The notes under the pieces: generated by a model | The model's database searches: none | Told to the model about the DNA's origin: nothing | Seen by the model: only the letters and a program-made list of their open reading frames with translations | Source of the DNA: Erwinia sp. S63 | GTDB lineage: Bacteria > Pseudomonadota > Gammaproteobacteria > Enterobacterales > Enterobacteriaceae | Direction of reading: 5' to 3' | Assembly (NCBI RefSeq): GCF_016625195.1 | Contig: NZ_JACVUP010000001.1 | Coordinates: 248,001 to 312,000 of the forward strand | Length of the DNA stretch: 64,000 nt | Shown here: one piece after another, positions 1 to 9,194 of the stretch | Numbering within the stretch: the first letter of the stretch is position 1 | Layout: each line of letters begins with the position of its first letter | Position numbers and translations under genes: made by a program

Positions 1-1151
1 CAGCCATTGCTCTCGCTGCGCTGAATGCGATTGAGCAGGGGGATGACCCTGTACTGCTGGTGTTGGCTGCAGATCATGTCATTGAAAATCGTGCGGCATT
101 CCATCAGGCGATTACTACAGCTACTAAATATGCCAAGCAAGGCCATTTAGTCACCTTCGGTATCGTGCCGACAGGTCCTGAGACAGGCTACGGTTACATC
201 CATCGTGGAAGCCAGATTTCGGATGATTTGAACGCCCCATTCGGCGTACAACGCTTTGTCGAAAAACCCAATCTTAAAACAGCGGAAGATTACCTCGCCT
301 CCGGTGAATATTACTGGAACAGCGGCATGTTTATGTTCCGCGCAAAACGTTACCTGCAAGAGCTGGAAAAATTCCGCCCTGATATTCTTGAAGCCTGCCA
401 GCGCGCGATGGCGAACGTCAAAGAAGGCAGTGACTTTATCAGCATCGATAAAGATGACTTTATCGCTTGTCCGGATGAATCCGTTGATTACGCGGTAATG
501 GAACAAACCGATGCGGCTGTAGTTGTGCCATTGGATGCGGGTTGGAGTGATGTAGGTTCATGGTCAGCGCTGTGGGAAGTAAATGAGAAGGATACTGCGG
601 GTAACTCACTAAAGGGCGACACTTTCCTGCACAACACTAAAAATTGCTATATCAACAGTGAAGACCAATTGGTTGCAGCCATTGGTGTAGAAGATCTTGT
701 GATCGTAAATACCAAAGATGCTGTACTGGTTGCGCGTAAAGATCAGGTACAGGACGTAAAACGTGTCGTTGAATTCCTGAAGTCAGAATGTCGTAGTGAG
801 TATCGCCGTCACCGTGAAACCTATTGGCCATGGGGTCGTTGCGATCTGATCGTTAACACCGGACGTTTTAACGTAAATCGTATTACGGTGAAACCGGGGG
901 AATCCTTCGAATTACAGATGCATTACCATCGCACTGAACACTGGGTGATTCTGTCTGGTACCGCGAAGGTGACGATTCAGGATAAGACCCTGTTGTTAAC
1001 CGAAAACCAATCTACCTTCATTCCTATTGGTCACCAGCACACGCTGGAAAACCCTGGCAAAATTCCTTTAGAGCTATTGGAAATCCAGTCTGGTTCATAC
1101 CTCGGTGATGACGACCTCATTCTGATTAAAGAGCAATTTGCCCGTAAATAA
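1..1151 (+). CDS. manC: Mannose-1-phosphate guanylyltransferase / mannose-6-phosphate isomerase, 5'-truncated by the window edge
   Basis: Makes GDP-mannose from mannose-1-phosphate and GTP; a cupin-type phosphomannose isomerase domain forms the C-terminus. The reading frame is open from base 3 and reads AIALAALNAIEQGDDPVLLV before LAADHVI, a characteristic nucleotidyltransferase stretch, so the start and roughly the first 80-90 residues lie upstream of the window. The VEKP stretch near 261-272, YYWNSGMF and the C-terminal cupin motif (HYHRTEHW near 924-947) are all present. The stop is TAA at 1149-1151. manB follows after 15 bases, so the two are almost certainly cotranscribed. GDP-mannose feeds both mannosyl transfer and, through Gmd/Rmd further down, GDP-D-rhamnose. 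Family assignment is secure; the allele could equally be called cpsB or rfbM. Confidence 0.95.
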   Translation, partial: AIALAALNAIEQGDDPVLLVLAADHVIENRAAFHQAITTATKYAKQGHLVTFGIVPTGPETGYGYIHRGSQISDDLNAPFGVQRFVEKPNLKTAEDYLASGEYYWNSGMFMFRAKRYLQELEKFRPDILEACQRAMANVKEGSDFISIDKDDFIACPDESVDYAVMEQTDAAVVVPLDAGWSDVGSWSALWEVNEKDTAGNSLKGDTFLHNTKNCYINSEDQLVAAIGVEDLVIVNTKDAVLVARKDQVQDVKRVVEFLKSECRSEYRRHRETYWPWGRCDLIVNTGRFNVNRITVKPGESFELQMHYHRTEHWVILSGTAKVTIQDKTLLLTENQSTFIPIGHQHTLENPGKIPLELLEIQSGSYLGDDDLILIKEQFARK

Positions 1152-1166
1152 GGATTCAAAGAAATA

Positions 1167-2546
1167 ATGGAAGCACTAACTTGTTTCAAAGCTTACGACA
1201 TCCGCGGTGAGCTGGGCAAAGAGCTCAATGAAGATATCGCTTATCGTATTGGCCGTGCATATGGCGAATTCATTAAGCCAAAAACAATCGTCGTCGGTGG
1301 AGACGTGCGCCTCACCAGTGAATCTCTGAAGCTGGCGATAGCAAATGGTCTGCGGGACGCTGGCACAGATGTGCTGGATATTGGCATGAGCGGTACAGAA
1401 GAGATTTACTTCGCCACTTTCCACCTCGATATTGACGGGGGAATTGAAGTCACCGCCAGCCATAATCCAATGAACTACAATGGCATGAAACTGGTACGTG
1501 AAGGCGCACGCCCTATTAGCGGTGATACAGGCCTCCGCGATGTACAGCGCTTAGCCGAAGCGAATGAGTTTTCAGCCGTCGATGAATCAAAGCGCGGTAG
1601 CTACAAACAGATTTCAGTGTTGGACAGTTATGTAGATCATTTGATGGGCTACATCGATTTGGCTAATTTTAAAAAGCCAATGAAACTGGTGATCAACTCA
1701 GGCAATGGCGCTGCAGGCCATGTCATTGATGAAATAGAAAAGCGCTTCCAGCTGGCAAATGCACCGGTCAGCTTCATCAAGGTGCACCATCAGGCAGATG
1801 GCAACTTCCCTAACGGCATCCCTAACCCTTTACTGCCTGAATGTCGAAAAGATACTTCTGATGCAGTACGTGCACACAATGCAGATATGGGTATTGCATT
1901 TGACGGTGATTTCGATCGCTGCTTCTTGTTCGATGAAAATGCAGAGTTCATCGAAGGTTACTATATCGTGGGCCTCCTGGCTGAAGCGTTCCTGAAAAAA
2001 GAGCAGGGCGCTAAAATCATTCATGACCCAAGATTGACCTGGAACACCATAGATGTGGTGACCAAGGCGGGGGGCATCCCTGTAATGTCAAAGACTGGAC
2101 ATGCGTTTATTAAAGAGCGTATGCGTGAGGAAGATGCGATTTATGGTGGAGAGATGAGTGCTCATCATTATTTTCGAGATTTTGCCTACTGTGATAGCGG
2201 GATGATTCCATGGTTGCTAGTGGCGGAGTTGTTGGCGGTTAAGGGGCATACATTATCTCAGCAGGTCGAAGAAAGGATGGGTGCATTTCCTTGCAGTGGA
2301 GAGATTAATTCAAAATTGAATAACGCTAATAAAAAAATAGAAAAAATCAAAGCACATTATCTTGAAAGTTGTTGCAGTGTTGATACAACAGATGGAGTTA
2401 GCTTTGAGTTTGAAAAATGGCGTTTCAATCTCCGTAGTTCAAATACAGAACCACTTGTGCGTCTCAACGTTGAAAGCTCCAATGACAATCAATTAATGAC
2501 CAATAAAACAGAAGAAATATTGAAATTTCTTCGGGCGGAGGAATAA
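1167..2546 (+). CDS. manB: Phosphomannomutase
   Basis: Interconverts mannose-6-phosphate and mannose-1-phosphate, the substrate of ManC. The 459-residue length is normal for ManB/CpsG/RfbK. The catalytic phosphoserine loop TASHNP has the serine at residue 98, the metal-binding loop is DGDFDR at 246-251, and the substrate-specificity loop GGEMSAHH is near residue 328. The C-terminal RSSNTEP phosphate-binding loop is intact. The ATG at 1167 is preceded by an AAGGA overlapping the manC stop. Base composition changes inside the gene: from about base 2100 onward the codons become AT-rich like the following O-antigen genes, while the 5' two thirds resembles manC. This suggests a recombination junction within manB. 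The stop TAA abuts the wzm start. Confidence 0.95.
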   Translation: MEALTCFKAYDIRGELGKELNEDIAYRIGRAYGEFIKPKTIVVGGDVRLTSESLKLAIANGLRDAGTDVLDIGMSGTEEIYFATFHLDIDGGIEVTASHNPMNYNGMKLVREGARPISGDTGLRDVQRLAEANEFSAVDESKRGSYKQISVLDSYVDHLMGYIDLANFKKPMKLVINSGNGAAGHVIDEIEKRFQLANAPVSFIKVHHQADGNFPNGIPNPLLPECRKDTSDAVRAHNADMGIAFDGDFDRCFLFDENAEFIEGYYIVGLLAEAFLKKEQGAKIIHDPRLTWNTIDVVTKAGGIPVMSKTGHAFIKERMREEDAIYGGEMSAHHYFRDFAYCDSGMIPWLLVAELLAVKGHTLSQQVEERMGAFPCSGEINSKLNNANKKIEKIKAHYLESCCSVDTTDGVSFEFEKWRFNLRSSNTEPLVRLNVESSNDNQLMTNKTEEILKFLRAEE

Positions 2547-3341
2547 GTGTTTTCACTCATATCCGCCACTCTTCGTTATCGCGGCTTTATCATTGGAGCG
2601 GTTAAAAGGGACTTCCAATCTCGCTATCGTACTAGCATGCTTGGTGCTCTTTGGCTCATTATGCAGCCACTTGCGATGATAACCGTATACACTCTGATCT
2701 TCTCAGAGATTATGAAATCTAAACTTCCGGGAATTTCTGGACAGTATTCCTACAGTATATATATATGCTCTGGTCTTTTACTGTGGGGACTGTTCCTGGA
2801 AATTTGTGGAAAAGGAACCTCTCTCTTTATTGATAATGCCAACCTCCTAAAAAAAGTAAATTTCCCAAGAATTACTTTACCAATTATATTGGTGTTAACT
2901 GCATTGATAAATTTTTTTATTATTTTTCTTATTTTTTTAACGTTCCTCGTTATAATTAATGCATTCTCGTTGTTTCAGCTAATAATGCTGATTCCAATAG
3001 TATTTGTAACGCTAGTTTTGGCATCGGGTATAGCTATGATTTTAGCTGTACTCAATGTCTTTTTCCGAGACGTAGGGCAGTTAATATCAATTTTACTGCA
3101 ATTTTGGTTCTGGTTTACACCAATTGTATATCCTATTGAGATTATTCCAGGCTGGGCGCGTAAGTTTGTTGAAATGAATCCAATGGCAGTTACAGTCAAT
3201 AGTATGCATGAGGTCTTCGTTAGAGGTCATGCGCCTGAATGGCTTCCGTTACTATATGTTCTGGTTTTGAGTGCGTTACTTTTGCTATTAGGATTATATC
3301 TATTCAGACGTCATTCTGGAGATATGGTAGACGAATTATGA
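2547..3341 (+). CDS. wzm: O-polysaccharide ABC exporter, permease subunit
   Basis: Inner-membrane half of the two-component ABC-2 exporter that moves undecaprenyl-linked O-polysaccharide to the periplasm. The protein has 264 residues with about six hydrophobic segments. The N-terminal stretch RDFQSRYRTSMLGALWL, near residues 22-38, is typical of Wzm/RfbA permeases. The start is a GTG directly after the manB stop, served by GGAGGA about 8 bases upstream; no better start lies nearby. It overlaps wzt by the four bases ATGA, so translation is coupled. The presence of wzm/wzt, and the absence of wzx/wzy, places this locus in the ABC-dependent O-antigen class. Confidence 0.92.
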   Translation: MFSLISATLRYRGFIIGAVKRDFQSRYRTSMLGALWLIMQPLAMITVYTLIFSEIMKSKLPGISGQYSYSIYICSGLLLWGLFLEICGKGTSLFIDNANLLKKVNFPRITLPIILVLTALINFFIIFLIFLTFLVIINAFSLFQLIMLIPIVFVTLVLASGIAMILAVLNVFFRDVGQLISILLQFWFWFTPIVYPIEIIPGWARKFVEMNPMAVTVNSMHEVFVRGHAPEWLPLLYVLVLSALLLLLGLYLFRRHSGDMVDEL

Positions 3342-4639
3342 ACAATGTTTTAACACTAAAAAATATTGGCAAGTCCTATAAGCAATACCCCTCAAAATTT
3401 TCAAGACTAGTCGAGTGGGGGATGCCTTTTCTTGGTTTAAGACACAAAAAGAAATGGGTAATTAGAAATATTAACTTAGAGGTCAAACAGGGCGAGACGG
3501 TTGGTATTATCGGCGTAAATGGTGCAGGTAAAAGCACACTATTAAAAATGATAACGGGCACGACTCAACCAAGTGAAGGTGAAGTAATCTGCGTTGGACG
3601 TATTGCTGCATTATTAGAACTCGGAATGGGGTTTCACCCAGATTTCACTGGGCGGCAAAACGTTTTTATGTCAGGCCAGCTTTTAGGATTGAGCAACGAA
3701 ACGATTTCTGAGCTAATGGAAGAGATACTCAGCTTCGCCGACATTGGTGATTATGTAGATATGCCATGCCGGGTGTACTCGAGTGGTATGCAAGTTAGAT
3801 TGGCGTTTAGCATTGCTACTGCAGTCCGCCCAGATATTCTAATTGTTGATGAAGCATTATCAGTTGGTGATGTAGCTTTTCAAGCAAAATGTTTTCGTAG
3901 AATCAGTAATTACAAAGAGGAAGGAACCACGATTCTATTTGTTACGCATGCACTCGATGATATTGTTAAACACTGCCATCGTGCCATTTTGCTCGATAGC
4001 GGTAGTGTTGCTATGTCAGGAGAACCGCGAGAAGTTGTTAACGAATTTCGCGATCGATTGTTTGGAAAATCAAAGAAGAAAGAAATAGATTTATCAAAGA
4101 AAAATGTAGATTTAGATGATGATGAATTATCGACAATCGATATTTTCCATACTAAACCCCTTTATCAAACGATAGAGCATCGTTGGGGAACCCGTGCTGC
4201 TGAAATAACTGACTTTACAATAAAAAGTAACGGGTCGTTATATCCTACTAGCTTGATAGGGGGGGAGGTTGTTGAAATAAAGTTCCGATGTGTTTTTCAT
4301 CAAGATATTGATTCGCCAATTTTTGGTATTTTATTGAAAACACCAGATGGTATTAATTTATATGGTGCAAGCTCTCGAGAACTTATGAGGGATTCGATTG
4401 GTTTGGCTAAGTCTGGTAGTGCAATAGATTTTACCTTCAAATTGAAAATTAATTTTAACACTGGGCCAATCTTGATTTCTGTTGGTTTAACCCATTGCGA
4501 TGAATATGGGAATGATGAACCCTTAGATCGTCGCTATGATGCCGTGATTATCAATGTTGACAATGAAAAACGTTTCATTGGTTTAGTTGATGCCGAAACC
4601 GAATGCGTTATTGAGGTAAAGAATGAGTTCAATTGCTAG
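3338..4639 (+). CDS. wzt: O-polysaccharide ABC exporter, ATP-binding subunit with C-terminal glycan-recognition domain
   Basis: ATPase of the Wzm/Wzt exporter. I chose the ATG at 3338 (433 residues), which overlaps the wzm stop as ATGA; the open frame extends upstream but that part lies within wzm. Walker A GVNGAGKST is at residues 59-67, the ABC signature begins YSSGMQ at 147-152 and Walker B is ILIVDEALSVGD at 167-178. A further ~170 residues (about 260-433) form the domain that in E. coli O8/O9a Wzt recognises the terminally modified non-reducing end of the chain. A polymer cap is therefore expected, consistent with the WbdD-like gene that overlaps its 3' end by 17 bases. The gene is AT-rich like the rest of the cluster. 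Confidence 0.93.
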   Translation: MNNVLTLKNIGKSYKQYPSKFSRLVEWGMPFLGLRHKKKWVIRNINLEVKQGETVGIIGVNGAGKSTLLKMITGTTQPSEGEVICVGRIAALLELGMGFHPDFTGRQNVFMSGQLLGLSNETISELMEEILSFADIGDYVDMPCRVYSSGMQVRLAFSIATAVRPDILIVDEALSVGDVAFQAKCFRRISNYKEEGTTILFVTHALDDIVKHCHRAILLDSGSVAMSGEPREVVNEFRDRLFGKSKKKEIDLSKKNVDLDDDELSTIDIFHTKPLYQTIEHRWGTRAAEITDFTIKSNGSLYPTSLIGGEVVEIKFRCVFHQDIDSPIFGILLKTPDGINLYGASSRELMRDSIGLAKSGSAIDFTFKLKINFNTGPILISVGLTHCDEYGNDEPLDRRYDAVIINVDNEKRFIGLVDAETECVIEVKNEFNC

Positions 4640-6158
4640 TTTAGTAAATGAGTTGCCAGAATGCTATCAGCCAATTTTTGGCCATTCTGAGTTAGGAGCA
4701 AATTCCTCTCGAAATTGTAATGACAGGCTAAATAAAATTGAAGGTATCTTTATTTCATTAAAAGAGAAACTGGGGCGGCCACTGCGTTTACTTGATCTCG
4801 GTTGTGCTCAAGGTTTCTTCAGTTTTAATTTAGCTAAACATTGTAGCGCAGTAACTGGAATTGACTTTCTAGACAAAAACATAAGTCTATGCAAGGCATT
4901 GGCGAAAGAGCAAAACTTCGAAAATATTGAGTTTAAAGAAGATAATATACAAAATGTAATTAATAATTTAGAACATGATGAATATGATATAGTCATCGGA
5001 TTTAGCGTGTTCCATCATATATGTGATGCTGATGGTTATCTTACCACAAAAGATAAGATAAATAAGCTTGCAAATTATACTCAGATCTTATTATTGGAAT
5101 TGGCAGTTAAAGAAGAAGGACTTTATTGGGGCCGAAACTTACCCGATAACCCTTTAGATATTGTTGATGATATTGGCTATTATGATATTCTAGGACAATA
5201 TCCAACTCATCTTTCTGATGTGTCACGGCCTTTATTGTTTACTAGTAGTAAATACTGGTACGTTGATAATAAAATCGAAAAAATAACGCATTGGACAAAA
5301 TACTCTCATGAGTTTGCTGGTGAAGTTCACCAGAATTCGCGACGTTATTATTTCTCAGAAAATAATTTTTTAAAGCGTTATGCTTTTGATGGCGGACTAT
5401 CACAATTCAATAAAGAAGAATTTGAGAATGAAATTTCTTCATTAGAAAAACTTAATAAGTTAGAGCTTAGCCACCTTGAAGTTCCAGACTTAATACACTC
5501 CGAAAAAAATGATCTGCGCGGACTTGTGCTTACTACTAAGTTACCTGGAGAACGCTTAAGCAACTTGTTGCAAAGGTTACCAATAAACAATGAAGTTGAT
5601 GCAGTTAATCAAATAGTTGTCACACTTGCTGAGCTGGAATCACATAATCTTTACCACAATGATGTTCGTATATGGAATGTTTTGTATAGTGAAGAAAAAT
5701 TTAAGTTAATTGATTTCGGTGCAATAAGTGAAAGAAATTCCGATGTGTTATGGCCATATAATCCATTTTTAGGTTTCATTATTTTTATCAATGAACTAAA
5801 TATGAGTAATAATTATCAATTGGTGCCTGCACGAACACCTATGTTTTCACCGTTTTGGGCGAAAACGCCCAAATTAGCACAATTTTTAGCTAAATTATGG
5901 GCGACACCGCATCAGAATTGGAGCTATAAATTTTTCCTAAACGAATTAAATGGTGTAACAGATGATAAATCTGCCCAGTTTAACGTTAATATTTCACCTA
6001 ACAATCTTGCGTTGTGGATGTTTGCTACTGAAACTCTTATTAATGAAAGTCGTACGCGAGAATCGTCACTTGTTTTACATAACCAAAATGAAATGATGAG
6101 TAAATTAGACTCATTGCTGAGCAATACAAAAATCGAAATGAATAATGATGAAGTTTGA
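4623..6158 (+). CDS. wbdD: WbdD-like bifunctional methyltransferase/kinase, O-chain terminator, lacking the long coiled coil
   Basis: Probably caps the non-reducing end of the O-polysaccharide and so stops polymerisation and licenses export. Residues about 50-200 are a class I SAM methyltransferase: motif I LLDLGCAQG at 56-64, acidic D81 after strand 2, and GFSVFHHI at 126-133. Residues about 245-400 are a protein-kinase-like fold: catalytic HNDVRIWN at 345-352 and DFG at 364-366. This domain pair is diagnostic of WbdD. E. coli O9a WbdD has about 700 residues and carries a long coiled coil that sets chain length. This protein has only 511, and its tail after about residue 480 is short and polar, so the ruler is missing or minimal. 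It starts inside wzt with GAGGTAAAG upstream. The phosphate/methyl specificity is unknown. Confidence 0.78.
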   Translation: MSSIASLVNELPECYQPIFGHSELGANSSRNCNDRLNKIEGIFISLKEKLGRPLRLLDLGCAQGFFSFNLAKHCSAVTGIDFLDKNISLCKALAKEQNFENIEFKEDNIQNVINNLEHDEYDIVIGFSVFHHICDADGYLTTKDKINKLANYTQILLLELAVKEEGLYWGRNLPDNPLDIVDDIGYYDILGQYPTHLSDVSRPLLFTSSKYWYVDNKIEKITHWTKYSHEFAGEVHQNSRRYYFSENNFLKRYAFDGGLSQFNKEEFENEISSLEKLNKLELSHLEVPDLIHSEKNDLRGLVLTTKLPGERLSNLLQRLPINNEVDAVNQIVVTLAELESHNLYHNDVRIWNVLYSEEKFKLIDFGAISERNSDVLWPYNPFLGFIIFINELNMSNNYQLVPARTPMFSPFWAKTPKLAQFLAKLWATPHQNWSYKFFLNELNGVTDDKSAQFNVNISPNNLALWMFATETLINESRTRESSLVLHNQNEMMSKLDSLLSNTKIEMNNDEV

Positions 6159-6215
6159 CGTTAAAATGTATTCTATTTGCTTGGCCTTAGTTATGTATTA
6201 TTTTAGGAATGTTAA

Positions 6216-9194
6216 ATGAAAAATACGTTTTGGTTTGATCTGACTACCTCAATGCAATGGACCGGTGGGGTGGTAGGCATTGTGCGTGCTGAATTGGAAA
6301 TTGGTGCCTCTCTCGCTCGCCAATATCCTCAAATTCGTTTTAGCATGTTTACAGGTGTAAGTTTTGTTGAGTTATCACAGAATGATATCCCATGGATATA
6401 TTCACAGGGGAATGTTGCTGATGTCTATTTGCAGAACCGGAGGCCCCAGCCCTCGGAGACTAAAAATAATACGCTAGAAAATAATTCGACGGTTAAAGTG
6501 GATGCTTTTCTTAAAACTTTGGAAAAAGAACTGCCTAGCTCGGGAAGACGATTTCAGCATGCATTGGTATTAGCAGTTAATTCGACACCAGAAAGACTAA
6601 AGTTACCAGTTCGTATCTTGACATGGTTACCAAAAAAAATAGCAGGCGGTTTAATTAATATTAAAAAAACCAGTAATTACTGGAAGCATTCTAATGAAAA
6701 TAAACATATTAACGACCGCAAGCATAGCATATTAGGTTTTTCACATCCTTATGGTGATGATGATGTAATCTTAAGTGCAGGTTGGTCAGATAGCGGAAAA
6801 GAGAATTATTTCACTAAAGTTAAAAACCAAAAACCAAAAATAAAATTAGGTTATGTTGTTTACGACACTTTACTAGTTGGGGATACAACTCGCCATCTAT
6901 ATAAGCAAGATCTCGAAGATAATTTCAGAAAGTATTTTCATTGGATATCCGAGAACTGTGATTTCATAATTTACGGCGGTAATAGTCCGCAGAAAGATGG
7001 AATTGCTTATCAGAAAAAGAATGATTGGAATTCTCCTGTTAGCATTTCCGTTCCTTATGGTGGAACGGACCCAATACGTGTTAAGGACAGTTCACGCGAC
7101 GCTGAGATTTTAGCTCGACTTGGTATAGAGCGTGATTTCCTAATTACAGTTGGAACTATTGAAGTTCGTAAAAATCACGATATCCTCTACAAAGCCATGG
7201 CGAAATTGGTCGATTCAGATTTTGAACCGTTGCCACAAATCATTTTTGTTGGAAGGCCAGGATGGCGTACTGAGGACTTAATAGACTCAATTAAACGTGA
7301 TCCACGAATTGGAAATAATATCATTATTACTTCACCGAGTGATGAAGAGTTAGATGTATTGTATCGAAACTGTAAGTTTACTCTATTACCTTCATTATAC
7401 GAAGGTTGGGCACTTCCGATGCCTGAAAGTTTTAGTTATGGTAAAGCTTGTATCGCTTCTGATATTGCACCATTGCATGAGATTGGTAAAGATTTCCCTC
7501 TTTTTGTTAAACCGTTCGACGTCAATGCTTGGGTCAATGGGATTAAAAATTACATCTTGAACCCCGCATCTTTGAAAGCTGCAGAAGAGAAAATTCGTGA
7601 TAGTTGGCATTCTACTACTTGGACAGAATGTGGTGAAAATGTAATTGCTGCAGTCGAAAAATTAAATGAAATGATAGGGGATAAAGAGCACAAGGATACC
7701 ATTTGGTATGATTTGACTCTATCTTATGGAATGTGGCGCGGTGGCGTTACAGGAATCATCCGTACTGAGTTGATATTAGCGCATCATTTAAATAAAATTA
7801 ATCCAAATATTCGTTTTTATGCTTTTCATGAGGATTCTTTTTTTGAAGTACCGAAAGACAGACTTTCGTGGCTTATTGATTCGGCCGATGTGACTTCGCA
7901 ATATGCTGTTTTCCAGCAATTCTGGGGTGAGGAAGAGAAACTAGGACGTGGTCATCGTATACCATTCGATGAAATGATTAGAAGTGAAGTGGAAAAAAAT
8001 AACTCTTCAACTAATAAAGTCAACACGGCATCAAAGAAGTCATTCTTGAGCAATTATAGCCATGCTGGTGCTTATTTTGTTAGTTCATTGCCTCATTCAA
8101 TTCGTAATAGAGCTATAAAGTTTGCAGACAGTAAAGGATTAATACCTACGACTGCTTCACCTGCAAATATAGCAACTCAAGCTGAGCTTTCAATTGAAGA
8201 AAAGAATGCTCAGATGATGGCAGGTGTTCAAGGTAAAATTAATGGCTCCGCTCTGATGTTGCCATTCAAAAAGAATGATGTGGTTTTTTCTGCAGGCATC
8301 AATTGGGATGAGCGCCCTTTAATTGAGATTATCAAAGCAAGAAAAGAAATTGATTTCACATATTCGCAAATAATTTATGATATGACGCCACTGATTACTC
8401 CACAACTACATGCGAAAGAAGCTTTTGACTGGTATAACCGGTTTTACTATTTAGCTTCATTGGCAAGTAATACCATTCTTTATGGAGGGGAAACTGCCAA
8501 GCGCGATGGGCAAGTCTGGCAGAAGCGTTTTAATTGGCCTGTCACTCATGGCGTAGCGATTAAATTTGGATCCGATATTGCTCCATCTCAAGAAGATACT
8601 AATGATGAAAATATATTACGTCATTTAGGTGTTACCGGTGATTATATGTTATCTGTAGGAACATTAGAGATCCGGAAAAATCATGAAGTTATTTACAAAG
8701 CATACTTAGATTTACTTGAGAGTGAAGGCGATAATTTACCGCAAATGGTTTTTGTTGGAGGCCCTGGTTGGAAAGCCAAGGACCTATTTGAGATTATTCA
8801 GCGTGACAGCAGAGTGCAGGGAAAAATATTATTACTCAGAACATCTGATCAAGAGCTCGATGTTTTATATCGCAACTGTATTTTCACATTATTGCCTAGT
8901 CTATATGAAGGTTGGAGCCTAACTCTACCTGAAAGTCTTGGCTATGGTAAATTTTGCCTGACTTCTGCTGTTGACCCACTAATGGAAACTGGACGGGATT
9001 TGGTTGATTACGTCGCCCCGTGGGATGTCACTAATTGGGCAAATAAAATGAGGTATTACATTCATAACCCCGAAGCGGTAAAACAATATGAAGATCGCAT
9101 TAAAAATGAATGGGATACGATAACTTGGCGCGACTGTGCCAATAATGTTTATCAGAATTTGCTTGAGATACAGATTGATAAAGGAGGCGTTTGA
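6216..9194 (+). CDS. Two-module GT4 glycosyltransferase (WbdA-like O-chain polymerase)
   Basis: A 992-residue protein made of two homologous halves, each with an N-terminal region opening W(F/Y)DLT followed by a GG-V-GI-R-EL motif (near residues 6 and 497) and a C-terminal GT-B catalytic domain. Both halves keep the GT4 EX7E motif: EGWALPMPE from residue 396 and EGWSLTLPE from residue 898. Both also have GGNSPQKDG / GGETAKRDG and VGT-E-RKNH stretches. Its place after the WbdD-like gene matches WbdA of E. coli O8/O9a, the multi-domain mannosyl polymerase. I infer that it builds the repeat unit with two linkages, using GDP-mannose and/or GDP-D-rhamnose. The 57-base gap upstream has no clear promoter. 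The stop overlaps the next ATG by one base (TGATG). Confidence 0.82.
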   Translation: MKNTFWFDLTTSMQWTGGVVGIVRAELEIGASLARQYPQIRFSMFTGVSFVELSQNDIPWIYSQGNVADVYLQNRRPQPSETKNNTLENNSTVKVDAFLKTLEKELPSSGRRFQHALVLAVNSTPERLKLPVRILTWLPKKIAGGLINIKKTSNYWKHSNENKHINDRKHSILGFSHPYGDDDVILSAGWSDSGKENYFTKVKNQKPKIKLGYVVYDTLLVGDTTRHLYKQDLEDNFRKYFHWISENCDFIIYGGNSPQKDGIAYQKKNDWNSPVSISVPYGGTDPIRVKDSSRDAEILARLGIERDFLITVGTIEVRKNHDILYKAMAKLVDSDFEPLPQIIFVGRPGWRTEDLIDSIKRDPRIGNNIIITSPSDEELDVLYRNCKFTLLPSLYEGWALPMPESFSYGKACIASDIAPLHEIGKDFPLFVKPFDVNAWVNGIKNYILNPASLKAAEEKIRDSWHSTTWTECGENVIAAVEKLNEMIGDKEHKDTIWYDLTLSYGMWRGGVTGIIRTELILAHHLNKINPNIRFYAFHEDSFFEVPKDRLSWLIDSADVTSQYAVFQQFWGEEEKLGRGHRIPFDEMIRSEVEKNNSSTNKVNTASKKSFLSNYSHAGAYFVSSLPHSIRNRAIKFADSKGLIPTTASPANIATQAELSIEEKNAQMMAGVQGKINGSALMLPFKKNDVVFSAGINWDERPLIEIIKARKEIDFTYSQIIYDMTPLITPQLHAKEAFDWYNRFYYLASLASNTILYGGETAKRDGQVWQKRFNWPVTHGVAIKFGSDIAPSQEDTNDENILRHLGVTGDYMLSVGTLEIRKNHEVIYKAYLDLLESEGDNLPQMVFVGGPGWKAKDLFEIIQRDSRVQGKILLLRTSDQELDVLYRNCIFTLLPSLYEGWSLTLPESLGYGKFCLTSAVDPLMETGRDLVDYVAPWDVTNWANKMRYYIHNPEAVKQYEDRIKNEWDTITWRDCANNVYQNLLEIQIDKGGV

